Made by a program: the position numbers and the translations under genes | Source of the DNA: Mesorhizobium sp. M2D.F.Ca.ET.226.01.1.1 | GTDB taxonomy: Bacteria > Pseudomonadota > Alphaproteobacteria > Rhizobiales > Rhizobiaceae | Direction: 5' to 3' | Assembly (NCBI RefSeq): GCF_004022705.2 | Contig: NZ_RZOY02000007.1 | Location: 310,001-374,000 of the forward strand | Length of the DNA stretch: 64,000 nucleotides | Shown: positions 7,230 through 15,566 of the stretch, in pieces | Position numbering within the stretch: position 1 is the stretch's first letter | Layout: each line of letters begins with the position of its first letter | Notes under the pieces: generated by a model | What the model was told of the DNA's origin: nothing | Seen by the model: only the letters and a program-made list of their open reading frames with translations | Databases searched by the model: none

Positions 7230-9722
7230 CTAGCGCTCGAACACCGGCAGATCCCGTGCCGCCTCATCGATCTCCGCCCAGGGATCGCCCGAGGTCTCCA
7301 ACAATCCCGGCAGCGAAGCATAGTTCAGGTCCTCAGGCGCGTCGATCGTCTCCAGGTCCGCCCAGCTCACCGGCGTCGAGGCCGGCAGATTGGTGCGGGC
7401 GCGCAGCGAATAAGGCGCCGAGGAGGTGTGACCCCTCGCGTTGCGGTGGAAATCGATGAAGATGCGCTTCTTGCGGTTTTCCTTGCCCATCGTGGTCGTG
7501 AAAGTATCGGGCGCGCTGGCCGCCAGCAAAGTGGAAATCGCGCTCGAAGCCTGGTGCAGTTTCTTCCAGTTCTGCTTGCGGGTCACCGGCACGGTGATGT
7601 GGATGCCTTTGCCGCCGGAGGTCTTGGCGAACGGCACAAGCCCCAGGCTCTCCAACCCGCCCTTGATGTGGACGGCGGCTTCCACCACCTCACGCCAGGA
7701 AATTCCCTCCCCAGGGTCGAGGTCGAAGACGATCTGGTCGGGCTTGTCGAGCTTTGTCCGGTGCGTGCCCCAAGTGTGGAATTCGACGACGCCGAATTGC
7801 GCAAGCGCCAGATAGCCCTTGGCGTCCTCGACCGAGAGATAGGTCTTGGTCTCGCCTTCCGAATTGACGCTCTCGAACACCGCCACCGAGGGCGGCATGC
7901 CGGTGAAGGCATGGCGCTGGAAGAAGCAGTCCTGCGGCTTGCCGGTCGGGCAGCGCACCAGCGACACTGGGCGGCCAATGATGTGCGGCAGCATGAAATC
8001 GCCGACCAGGGCGTAATAGACGGCGATGTCGAGCTTTGTCGGGCCGGTCTTGCCGAACAGCCGCCGCTCCGGATTGGTGACCCAGATGGTTGCGAGGTCG
8101 GATTCGGCGATCAGCCGCTTGCGCTTCACCGGCACCGGCGTGGTCAGCCCGCCGACATCGCGCAACCCGCGAAAGACGCCGTGGCGGATCGCATTGTCGG
8201 CGGTGCGGTTCGAATAGCGGATGCGCGCCGACAGCAGCGGCTTCACCCAGTGCATTTCGCGCATGATCTCGCGCGGCACGCCTTCGGGCGGCGTGGCGCC
8301 CGCCGTCAGCCGCTCCAGGCGGGCGAGCAGATCATTCGCCATGTCGCTGTCGAAGCCGGTGCCGACCTTGCCGCGATAGTGCAGCTCGCCATTCTCGAAT
8401 TCGGCCATGCCGAGCGCCGCCAGGCCCTCCGCCCGGTCGGAGACGGTGTAGCCGGCGATCACGAAATCGTCCGTCTTTTGCGCCTTCACCTTGGTCCAGC
8501 TCTTGGTGCGGCCGCTGACATAGATGGCGTTGGCGCGCTTGGAGACGACGCCTTCCAGCCCAAGGTCCGAGGCCTGCTCGTAGAGCCCCCGCCCGTCGCC
8601 CTCGACATGGTCGCTGTATTGGATCGCGGCGTTGGCGGCCTGGCCGGCGAGCAGCTCTTCAAGCAAGGCTTTTCGCTTCTGCAGCGGCACCTTGCGCAGG
8701 TCCCAGCCGTCGAGGTGGAGCAGGTCGAAGGCATAGAAATGCAATTTCGAGCCGGCACCTTCGGCCAGCGCGTCCTGCAGCAGCGCAAAGCGCGAGATGC
8801 CCTTGTCGTCGAGCACCATGATCTCGCCGTCGACGATCGCTTGGGCAACCGGCAGGCGCGAGAAGGCCTGCGGGAGGTCGCCGTAGCGTTTCGTCCAATC
8901 GATGCCGCCGCGGGTGATCAGCCGTACGTCGCCATCCACGACATGCGCCATGGTGCGGTAGCCGTCGAATTTGATCTCGTGCAGCCAGAGCTCCCCGGTG
9001 CGCTCAGCGGGATCGTCGCCGCCCGGTGGCTTCTCGACCTGCGTGGCAAGCTGCGGCTCGATGCGGCTCGGCGGGTCGGCCCTGACCGCGCCGGGCAGCG
9101 CGCCCGGCTTCAGCGAGCCGCGTTGAGGCGGCAGCCGCCGCGGTTTCTTCGTCGGCACCGCCAGTTCCTCGATGCGGCGGCCCGACTTCACACTCTCCGG
9201 TCGCGCTTCGAGAATGTCGAGCTTGGTGTCGGCGGCGAGATCGCGCTCCTTGAAGAGCAGCCAGTTCTTCTTGTTCTCGTCTTCGCCGGGCTTGGGCTTG
9301 AGACGCGTCAGCATCCAGCCGCCGTTGAGCTTCTGCCCAGCCAGGCGGAACTTGAAGGCGCCGGTTCGGAGGCTTTTCTCGACGTCCTCCATCGGCGCCC
9401 AGGTGCCGGTGTCCCAGACGATCATCGGCCCGCCGCCATATTCACCCTCGGGGATCACGCCCTCGAAGTCGATATATTCGATGGGATGGTCCTCGGTCTC
9501 GACGGCGAGGCGCTTGTCGGCCGGGTTGAGCGACGGCCCGCGCGGAACCGCCCAGCTTTTGAGCACGCCGCCGACTTCGAGACGCAGGTCGTAGTGGTCG
9601 GCGGTGGCGTGGTGCTTGTGGACGACGAAGCGGTTGCCGCCCTCACCGGCCATGCCGCCCGCGGGCTCGGGGGTGCGGGAGAATTCGCGCTTGGCGCGGT
9701 AGGAGGTGAGCTTGGCGGGCAT
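7230..9722 (-). CDS. ligD: multifunctional DNA ligase D (phosphoesterase-ligase-polymerase)
   Basis: This 830-residue LigD carries all three NHEJ activities. The 3'-phosphoesterase domain (about residues 15-160) has VVHKHHATADHYDLRLE. The ATP-dependent ligase domain (about 220-520) has HEIKFDGYR with the adenylated lysine K251, plus LEGVVSKR. The primase-polymerase domain (about 540-800) has VFDLDPGEG with metal ligands D667 and D669, plus TSGGKGIHI. The order PE-LIG-POL differs from Mycobacterium (POL-PE-LIG) but is usual in Pseudomonas and rhizobia. It works with Ku encoded just downstream. The end is followed by a GNRA hairpin without a T tract. Confidence 0.97.
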   Translation of the reverse strand: MPAKLTSYRAKREFSRTPEPAGGMAGEGGNRFVVHKHHATADHYDLRLEVGGVLKSWAVPRGPSLNPADKRLAVETEDHPIEYIDFEGVIPEGEYGGGPMIVWDTGTWAPMEDVEKSLRTGAFKFRLAGQKLNGGWMLTRLKPKPGEDENKKNWLLFKERDLAADTKLDILEARPESVKSGRRIEELAVPTKKPRRLPPQRGSLKPGALPGAVRADPPSRIEPQLATQVEKPPGGDDPAERTGELWLHEIKFDGYRTMAHVVDGDVRLITRGGIDWTKRYGDLPQAFSRLPVAQAIVDGEIMVLDDKGISRFALLQDALAEGAGSKLHFYAFDLLHLDGWDLRKVPLQKRKALLEELLAGQAANAAIQYSDHVEGDGRGLYEQASDLGLEGVVSKRANAIYVSGRTKSWTKVKAQKTDDFVIAGYTVSDRAEGLAALGMAEFENGELHYRGKVGTGFDSDMANDLLARLERLTAGATPPEGVPREIMREMHWVKPLLSARIRYSNRTADNAIRHGVFRGLRDVGGLTTPVPVKRKRLIAESDLATIWVTNPERRLFGKTGPTKLDIAVYYALVGDFMLPHIIGRPVSLVRCPTGKPQDCFFQRHAFTGMPPSVAVFESVNSEGETKTYLSVEDAKGYLALAQFGVVEFHTWGTHRTKLDKPDQIVFDLDPGEGISWREVVEAAVHIKGGLESLGLVPFAKTSGGKGIHITVPVTRKQNWKKLHQASSAISTLLAASAPDTFTTTMGKENRKKRIFIDFHRNARGHTSSAPYSLRARTNLPASTPVSWADLETIDAPEDLNYASLPGLLETSGDPWAEIDEAARDLPVFER

Positions 9723-9775
9723 GAGTCAGGCGGCGAGGCGCAGAGCAGATAGTGGCAAAGGCTGCGTTCCGTCAC

Positions 9776-9930
9776 ACCCCCTTCTGTCCTGCCGGACATC
9801 TCCCCCGCAACGGGGGAGATCAGATGTCGCGTTGGCTTTCGCCATTCTCCTACGTTGCAGGATGGGCGCTGCCAAAGAAGCTGCTAATCTCCCCCCTTGC
9901 GGGGGAGATGTCCGGCAGGACAGAGGGGGG
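9776..9930. repeat. 155-bp palindromic extragenic element, copy A
   Basis: The element starts with CCCCC then CTGTCCTGCCGGACATC and ends with the reverse complement. Each end also contains a small C-run/G-run hairpin. The centre (CTTTCGCCATTC, ACGTTGCAG) matches the centre of copy B at 31815-31970. With no coding capacity and long terminal inverted repeats it looks like a MITE. It fills most of the 265-bp gap between ligD and the next gene. Confidence 0.75.
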
Positions 9931-9987
9931 TGCTGTCCCGCCAGCATTTCGGATTTTCCTATGTCACCGCAAATCGAGAAACCGGGA

Positions 9988-10212
9988 TCAATCGTCAATC
10001 GCCGGCGTCAATTCGAGCTCGGCGGGCGTCAGCCCTTGCCGCAGCTGGCTCAGCCGGAACTCGTCGACCCAGTAGGCTTCGCCGTCGACCAAGACGCGGG
10101 CGCTGTAGGTGCCGCCGGAAAATCGCTGCGCGGTGACATAGACCTTGTGGCGGTCGAGCGCGCTCTTCACCGCGGCGCGGCGGGAATTCTCTCTGGCGAC
10201 GGGACTGGCCAT
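9988..10212 (-). CDS. small conserved hypothetical protein (74 residues)
   Basis: This short soluble protein contains the stretch FSGGTYSARVLVDGEAYWVD, a beta-rich segment. I do not recognise the family. It has no signal peptide or membrane segment. The 3' end faces the repeat upstream of ligD. It may be transcribed with the acetyltransferase gene on the same strand, which ends 94 bp upstream of it, but the link to polysaccharide synthesis is unproven. Confidence 0.6.
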   Translation of the reverse strand: MASPVARENSRRAAVKSALDRHKVYVTAQRFSGGTYSARVLVDGEAYWVDEFRLSQLRQGLTPAELELTPAIDD

Positions 10213-10306
10213 GGCCTCACTCGAACACGCAGCCGCTGGAGATGCGGCTGCCGATAAGCATGGCGGAGAGCGTAAGGCGAGTCAATTTGCGAAGCCGGAT
10301 GCTCAT

Positions 10307-11524
10307 TCAGCGCGCCCGCAGTCGCCGCCAGCGCTGCATGAATTCCTGCGCGAGTTTGAACAGGCGCGGGTGATCGCGCACGAAGGCGACGCCCTGGCCG
10401 CGGTATTTGATGGCCTCGCTCGCGGCCATGCCCTTCAGCGTGATGCCATAGCAAAGTTCGGACAGCACCGCCTTCACCGCGCCCATATGTTCCTTGTAGC
10501 TCTGGTTGCCCACCGACAGGTCGAAATAGTCGAAGCCAGCGCCTCGCCCCCACCGGATCAGTTCGCCCATGACGCAAAGCCCGGGCGAAACGTTGGGCAC
10601 CGCGCCCTGGTCGATCGCGACCAAAAGCGCATGCAAAGTGCCCTGATGGACCGCCAGGTATTGCACCGCGACCACGACATCGCCGGCGCGCAGACCGAAG
10701 ATCCGCACCGAACCGTCCGTCAGGCCGCGATGCGCGGCGTCGCGGTAGAAATCGACGACCGCCGGCTGCGCCATGAGATCGAACCGGCCGAGCTCGCGAA
10801 AACGGCTGAGCCGCAGCTCGACCAGCTTGCCGAAGATGGAGTCGACAAGGGCCGGCGTGTCGGCTTCCACCAGGGCCAGGCCGCCATTGCGGTCAAGGCG
10901 GCGCAGGTCCTTGTTGAGCGCCTTGACGAAGGACGGGCGGCAGATGCGCTTGACGACGGTCTCGGCGTCGCCGTCCATGGCGATGCCATAGTGCGAGTGG
11001 ATGGAATCGCGCGCAGCCGAAAGCAGCGCCAGCGGATTGGCGATGCCGCCGACCTCTTTCGGGATACCGACGATGTGGATGCGGTCGGCCGGCGGCAGCA
11101 CGGAAAGCACAGCCGCCCAGGCGGCTTCGGCTGATTGCCTGGTCCAGGGCGCCCCGTCGGCAAGCAGCGGCGCTGCATAGTCGCACACCCCGCAGCTCAG
11201 CCACTCGATCACCCAATGGTGGAACGCACGGCGCCGCATCAGCGGCACCAGCATCACCGGTTCGCCCGTCGCGGCGTCGCGGAGCTCGACGATGGCAAGC
11301 TCGGCCTTCTGGGGCAAAAGCCGTTCGACGATGCCTTCGGCCCAGGCGAAATGCTGGTGGCCGGTGCACACGCCGCTGGTCTCAAGACGCAGCCAGAGCG
11401 GCCTGACCGCTTCAAGACTGGTGTGCAGCTGCGCCACGTAGGCGCCGCTGACGGCATGCGGTGCCGCCTCCTCCTCGGCCAGGCCGGTCGTCATCGCGGC
11501 TATCGGCATTGCCTGGCTTGCCAC
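10307..11524 (-). CDS. CelD/BcsL-type GNAT acetyltransferase of polysaccharide synthesis
   Basis: This 405-residue protein is of the CelD/BcsL double-GNAT type (Acetyltransf_6), which acylates polysaccharide or its precursors in the cytoplasm. The diagnostic region is in the C-terminal half: a Lys/Arg-rich segment near residue 200 (FVKALNKDLRRLDRNGG), AVQYLAVHQGTLHALLVAID, and GAGFDYFDLSVGNQSYKEH. It is encoded 9 bp downstream of the flippase gene on the same strand and probably forms one operon with the flippase and glycosyltransferase. A role in acyl decoration of the exported glycan is inferred from that context. Confidence 0.82.
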   Translation of the reverse strand: MASQAMPIAAMTTGLAEEEAAPHAVSGAYVAQLHTSLEAVRPLWLRLETSGVCTGHQHFAWAEGIVERLLPQKAELAIVELRDAATGEPVMLVPLMRRRAFHHWVIEWLSCGVCDYAAPLLADGAPWTRQSAEAAWAAVLSVLPPADRIHIVGIPKEVGGIANPLALLSAARDSIHSHYGIAMDGDAETVVKRICRPSFVKALNKDLRRLDRNGGLALVEADTPALVDSIFGKLVELRLSRFRELGRFDLMAQPAVVDFYRDAAHRGLTDGSVRIFGLRAGDVVVAVQYLAVHQGTLHALLVAIDQGAVPNVSPGLCVMGELIRWGRGAGFDYFDLSVGNQSYKEHMGAVKAVLSELCYGITLKGMAASEAIKYRGQGVAFVRDHPRLFKLAQEFMQRWRRLRAR

Positions 11525-11533
11525 ATCATTCTC

Positions 11534-12841
11534 CTATCGTCTCTGCACGGCGAGCGTCGCCGCGCGGCGCCAGGCGCCGATCACCGTGGGGCGCTGTTCG
11601 TTCGGATGCTTGAGATTCCACATGCGGTTGGCCGCGAAATACCACGAGGCCACCAGCACAAAGGTCTCGGAAACCGCCGCGCCCGCCAGCGACCATGTCG
11701 ACGGCGCGATGGCCAGCAGGAGCCCGATCGTCGCCAGCCCGACAACCGCGCCGGCCAGGGTGATGAAGGCGACGATGCGGAAATCGCCGACGATCTCGAG
11801 CACCACGCGCGGCATCACATAGGCCATGATCGGCACATAGTTGGCGATGGCGAAGAGCCCGATCAGTCCGACCGAGGCGTGCTGCAGGGCCTGGGATTTG
11901 ATCATTGGCAGGATGAACAGGATGCCGCCGCCATAGGCCAGGCTGCCGACCCCCATGATGACGGCCCAGACCTTGGCCTGCGTCCACACGCGCTCGAACT
12001 CGCTGTTGCGCACCAGCTTTGCGAGTTCGGGCTGCGTCATGTTGGAGAAGGCAAGGCTGATGATGCGCAGCGGCGCAAACAGCACCAGCACCGCCGCCAG
12101 CGGCGCGTAGGCGGCCGGTCCGGCGATACCCGCGACCAGCAGCGCCAGGCATTGCCCCTGGATGTTGGTGGTGGTGGCGCTGAACCCCGACCAGGAGAGC
12201 TGCCGCCATAGCTTCGCATAGCGCCGCCAGGTCGGCGCGCGGAAGGAGACGCGCAGCCTGCGGCGCGCCAGCTTCACCAGCACGGCGATGCCGACCACAT
12301 TAGCCGCGGCAAGCGCATAGAAGGTGGCCTGCAGCGCGTCGGCGAAGAACCAGATCGCCGCCCCGGCGAGCACTATGCCCGCGATGGTGAACACGGCGTC
12401 GCTGATGGAAACGACGAGCTGCATGCGGCGCGCGAAAAATGCCGTGCGCATATGGCTGCGTAGTGACCAGGCGCAGACGAAGCAGGCGGCGCCGATTCCG
12501 CCGGGGTCGCCCAGCAGCCGCATCAACAGCCCGGTGCCAAGTCCCATCAGCAGCGCCACCACAAGAGCGGCCGATCCGAAGGTCACGTCATGCGCGTCGA
12601 CGCCGGCCTTGTTGGTGCTCTTGTTCATCCAGATGGTGGCGGGAACGGCGGTGAGCGAGCGGATATAGGACAGGCCGACGCCGCCCATCACCATGGCCAG
12701 CGCGAAAAGGCCGTAGCCCTCCGCCGATAAAAGATGCAGCAGCGCGATGTTGAGGGCGAAATGGAAGCCGCTCTGCATCGCCTCGCCGCCGATCATCAGC
12801 ATGAGGCGCCGCACCAGATGGGCCGGTAACGCGAAATTCAC
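11534..12841 (-). CDS. Wzx-like polysaccharide flippase
   Basis: This 435-residue integral membrane protein has about 12 hydrophobic segments and is similar in size and pattern to MATE/Wzx lipopolysaccharide flippases. The N-terminus has the typical amphipathic start and GGEAMQSGFHFALNIALLHL. Basic loops (KLARRRLRVSFRAPTWRRYAK) lie between segments. It would flip lipid-linked repeat units across the inner membrane. Its ATG overlaps the stop of the upstream glycosyltransferase by 4 bp, so the two are translationally coupled, and it is followed after 9 bp by the acetyltransferase. Confidence 0.85.
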   Translation of the reverse strand: MNFALPAHLVRRLMLMIGGEAMQSGFHFALNIALLHLLSAEGYGLFALAMVMGGVGLSYIRSLTAVPATIWMNKSTNKAGVDAHDVTFGSAALVVALLMGLGTGLLMRLLGDPGGIGAACFVCAWSLRSHMRTAFFARRMQLVVSISDAVFTIAGIVLAGAAIWFFADALQATFYALAAANVVGIAVLVKLARRRLRVSFRAPTWRRYAKLWRQLSWSGFSATTTNIQGQCLALLVAGIAGPAAYAPLAAVLVLFAPLRIISLAFSNMTQPELAKLVRNSEFERVWTQAKVWAVIMGVGSLAYGGGILFILPMIKSQALQHASVGLIGLFAIANYVPIMAYVMPRVVLEIVGDFRIVAFITLAGAVVGLATIGLLLAIAPSTWSLAGAAVSETFVLVASWYFAANRMWNLKHPNEQRPTVIGAWRRAATLAVQRR

Positions 12842-14022
12842 GGGCTGGTCTCCGCCTCGCGGGCGACACGCGCCCGCCCCCGCCGCGCCGTTGCCGCCTT
12901 CAGCTTGTCGGCCCCGATCGCCACGATCGCGGCGGCGGCGATATGTTCGCTGAACACCGCCTCATAGCGCGCCCGGCCGGCGGCGGCGAAGCCGCGCCAG
13001 AGTTCCGGCCGCAGGATGATCTCCGTGAGCTTGCTGGCAAGGGCAGCGGCGTTGCCCGGAGGCACATGCCAGCCGGTCTCGCCGTCGGCCACCACTTCCA
13101 CCAGCCCGCCGATCGCCGACACCAGGGGCGGACGACCCCAACCCAACGCTTCGATGGCAACGCGGCCGAGCGATTCCGGACGCCGCGACGGCACCGCCAC
13201 GATGTCGGCCCAGCGATAGTGGTCGGTCGGGTCGGAGACGAAAGGCAGCACCTCGACATGCCCGGTCAGTCCCATGCGCCTGACCAGTTCGGCTAACGCC
13301 TGCTCGCGCTCAACGCTTTCGAAGGCGCCGCCGACCAGGCGGACCTCGACGCGATCGCGCAATTCCGCGGGGAGCGAAGCGACCGCTTCGAGCAGCACCT
13401 CCTGCCCCTTGATGCGATTGACGCGGGCAAGCAGCAGGATCTTGAGCGGGCGGCTGCCGTCATAGGTCACGGGCAGCGCGGCCAACGGCCCGGTAACGCC
13501 GTTATAGACGACATGCGTGCGCCGCCCCTTGGCGTCGACGGCCGGCGGATCGCCGAAGGTGGCGCGCGTGGCGCGCGAGTTGAAGATCAGGTCGGCATTG
13601 CTCCAGCGCATCAGGGCGACGAGCACCTTGCGCAGGACGCCTTCGGGAATCTCGTGGATGTGCAGCAGCGCCTTGCGCGGCAAAAGCCGCGCGGCCAGCG
13701 CATAGTCGGCGATGATGGAGGTGTTGATATAGGTCAGGTCGTTGCCCTGCATGCGCCGCCACGCCCGCCAGAGCGCGGCCGGCAGCCGCGCCATCTCGAC
13801 GGTGGCGAGCTTGAGCATCGCCTGGCGCCTCAGCACCCAGAGCGGTTCGAACACGATGCGGCTGGCATGCGGCGTAAGGATCTCGACGATCGGCCCGTCG
13901 CGTGGCAGCACGACCTCGATCTCGGCGGCCGGAAACGCGGCGCGCAGCGCAGCCACGCTCTCCGCGAAGCTGCGGTCAGAGCCATATAGCTCGTAGCCCT
14001 GGTGAACGCAGGCGATGCGCAT
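12838..14022 (-). CDS. GT4-type glycosyltransferase
   Basis: This GT-B fold glycosyltransferase has 394 residues from the ATG at 14022. A GTG 21 bp further upstream is also possible. The N-terminal half begins MRIACVHQGYELYGSDRSF. The C-terminal donor-binding half has VPSRRPESLGRVAIEALGWG, the usual E-x7-E region, followed by SAIGGLVEVVADGETGWHV. It is the first gene of the leftward operon GT4-flippase-acetyltransferase and is divergent from the rightward glycosyltransferase at 14379, with a 356-bp shared regulatory region. It probably adds one sugar to the lipid-linked unit. Confidence 0.88.
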   Translation of the reverse strand: MRIACVHQGYELYGSDRSFAESVAALRAAFPAAEIEVVLPRDGPIVEILTPHASRIVFEPLWVLRRQAMLKLATVEMARLPAALWRAWRRMQGNDLTYINTSIIADYALAARLLPRKALLHIHEIPEGVLRKVLVALMRWSNADLIFNSRATRATFGDPPAVDAKGRRTHVVYNGVTGPLAALPVTYDGSRPLKILLLARVNRIKGQEVLLEAVASLPAELRDRVEVRLVGGAFESVEREQALAELVRRMGLTGHVEVLPFVSDPTDHYRWADIVAVPSRRPESLGRVAIEALGWGRPPLVSAIGGLVEVVADGETGWHVPPGNAAALASKLTEIILRPELWRGFAAAGRARYEAVFSEHIAAAAIVAIGADKLKAATARRGRARVAREAETSP

Positions 14023-14201
14023 CGCTATCTTTCCACCTTGCACTCCGAGTCCGCTCCGTGCACCGGACCCTCGAGCGCGGAAGAAACTTCATGCCAAATC
14101 CGCACGCCGCTCTACCCAGCGGTGGCCACTGCAGGCCCGGGAGCAAGGATCGTGCCGGGTCCCGAACGCCCGGCTGCGACCCCAACAACCCAACCGTGCC
14201 C

Positions 14202-14219
14202 CGTATCGACACAGATACG
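14202..14219. promoter_or_regulatory. palindrome upstream of the sigma-54 promoter, candidate activator site
   Basis: CGTATC-GACACA-GATACG is a perfect 6+6 inverted repeat centred about 115 bp before the predicted transcription start of the gene at 14379. Enhancer-binding proteins of sigma-54 usually bind dyad sites 80-200 bp upstream, so the position fits. The activator is unknown and not encoded in this window. Confidence 0.4.
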
Positions 14220-14307
14220 TCGCGAAAGTTGACCGATAATGAAGCAAGCCCCGCGCTCTGAAGAGAAATTTTACACCTTCGTGCGAGTATTCGTCCCGGG
14301 GGTACCC

Positions 14308-14324
14308 CTGGCACGGAAGTTGCT
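14308..14324 (+). promoter_or_regulatory. sigma-54 (RpoN) promoter
   Basis: CTGGCACGGAAGTTGCT matches the sigma-54 consensus YTGGCACGrNNNTTGCW, with GG at 14310-14311, GC at 14322-14323 and exactly 10 bp between. The predicted start of transcription is near 14335, about 45 bp before the TTG start codon of the glycosyltransferase. A second such site stands at 22493-22509 before another gene of the same locus. Confidence 0.8.
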
Positions 14325-14378
14325 GGGCGGTCATTGACATAACAACAACCATGACCGGACCCGGGGAATCCTTCTATT

Positions 14379-15566
14379 TTGAAACCGGAACGACCTTCCA
14401 TCCCGATCGAAAAGCCTTCGATCCTGATCCTGGGCACGCGCGGCATTCCGGCTTCGCATGGCGGCTTCGAGACTTTCGCCGAACGCCTGGCGCTTTTCCT
14501 GGCCGGGCGCGGCTGGAAGGTCGGCGTCTACTGCCAGAAGGAGGTCCAGCGCGTGGGCCAGAGGGTGACGATCGACACCTGGCGCGGCATCGAGCTGATC
14601 ACCATCGAGGTCGCCGCCGAAGGTCCGCGTGCGACGCTTGAATTCGACTGGCAATGCGTGCTCGACGCCGCGCGGCGACCGGGCGTGTGCCTGGTGCTGG
14701 GCTATAATGGCGCGGTGTTCCTGACCTGGCTCAGGCTCATGCGGCGCCGGATCATCACCAATATGGACGGCATCGAGTGGCGGCGGCCGAAATGGGGACC
14801 GGCGGCGCGCAGCTGGTTCTGGCTCAACGAATGGATCGGCGCCTGGCTCTCGCATCGGCTCGTCGCCGATCACCCGGCGATCGCCGATCATCTGGCGACA
14901 AGGCGGCCGCGCAGCGCGATTGCCACCATTGCCTATGGCGCTGACCCGGTGACCTCGGCGCCGGATGAACCCATTCGCGCGCTCGGGCTCGATCCCGGCA
15001 AGTATCTGGTCTCGATCGCGCGCATCGAGCCCGACAACAACATCCTGCCGATCATCGAGGCCTTCCGCCGCCGCGAGCGCGGCGACATGAAGCTGGTCGT
15101 GCTGGGCACGCTCAACGACGACATTCCTTATCATCGCGCGGTGCGCGAGGCGGCGGGCAGCACGGTGGTCATGCCGGGCGCGATCTACGACCAGGCGGTG
15201 GTGAAGGCGCTGCGCTACCACGCGCGCGCCTATTTGCATGGACACACGGTGGGCGGCACCAATCCCTCGCTGGTCGAGGCGCTTGCCGCCGGCAACATGG
15301 TGATCGCGCATGACAACCGCTACAACCGCTGGGTCGCCGGCGAGGCGGCGATCTATTTCAGCGACGCCGACAGCCTGAGCCAGCGAATCGACGAGACGCT
15401 GGCCGATGACGCGCTGGTGGCGCGCTGCAGCAAGGCGGCGCGGGCACGGGCGCGCGAGGCCTTCCGCTGGGACGACATTCTGCTTGCCTATGAGAAGGAA
15501 GCGCTGCGGCAGCTCGGCATCAACGCCAACGTGCCGGCGAACGCTGACTACGCCCGGCACGCATGA
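14379..15566 (+). CDS. DUF1972/GT4 glycosyltransferase
   Basis: This 395-residue glycosyltransferase resembles rhamnosyl- and related transferases with an N-terminal DUF1972 domain. ILILGTRGIPASHGGFETFA at residues 15-34 is the hallmark. VLGYNGAVFL and NMDGIEWRR follow. The GT-B C-terminal half has SIARIEPDNNI, then HTVGGTNPSLVEALAAGN. The start is a TTG at 14379; no in-frame ATG is near. It is preceded by a sigma-54 promoter and its 3' end overlaps the GH5 gene by 4 bp (ATGA), so the two form a transcription unit. Confidence 0.88.
   Translation: MKPERPSIPIEKPSILILGTRGIPASHGGFETFAERLALFLAGRGWKVGVYCQKEVQRVGQRVTIDTWRGIELITIEVAAEGPRATLEFDWQCVLDAARRPGVCLVLGYNGAVFLTWLRLMRRRIITNMDGIEWRRPKWGPAARSWFWLNEWIGAWLSHRLVADHPAIADHLATRRPRSAIATIAYGADPVTSAPDEPIRALGLDPGKYLVSIARIEPDNNILPIIEAFRRRERGDMKLVVLGTLNDDIPYHRAVREAAGSTVVMPGAIYDQAVVKALRYHARAYLHGHTVGGTNPSLVEALAAGNMVIAHDNRYNRWVAGEAAIYFSDADSLSQRIDETLADDALVARCSKAARARAREAFRWDDILLAYEKEALRQLGINANVPANADYARHA

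Noticed and set aside
6267..9752. Very long open frame (over 1,100 codons) on the + strand
   Set aside because: It is the antisense of ku and ligD. The translation is His/Arg/Gly-rich with no recognisable domain, and both minus-strand genes are certain.
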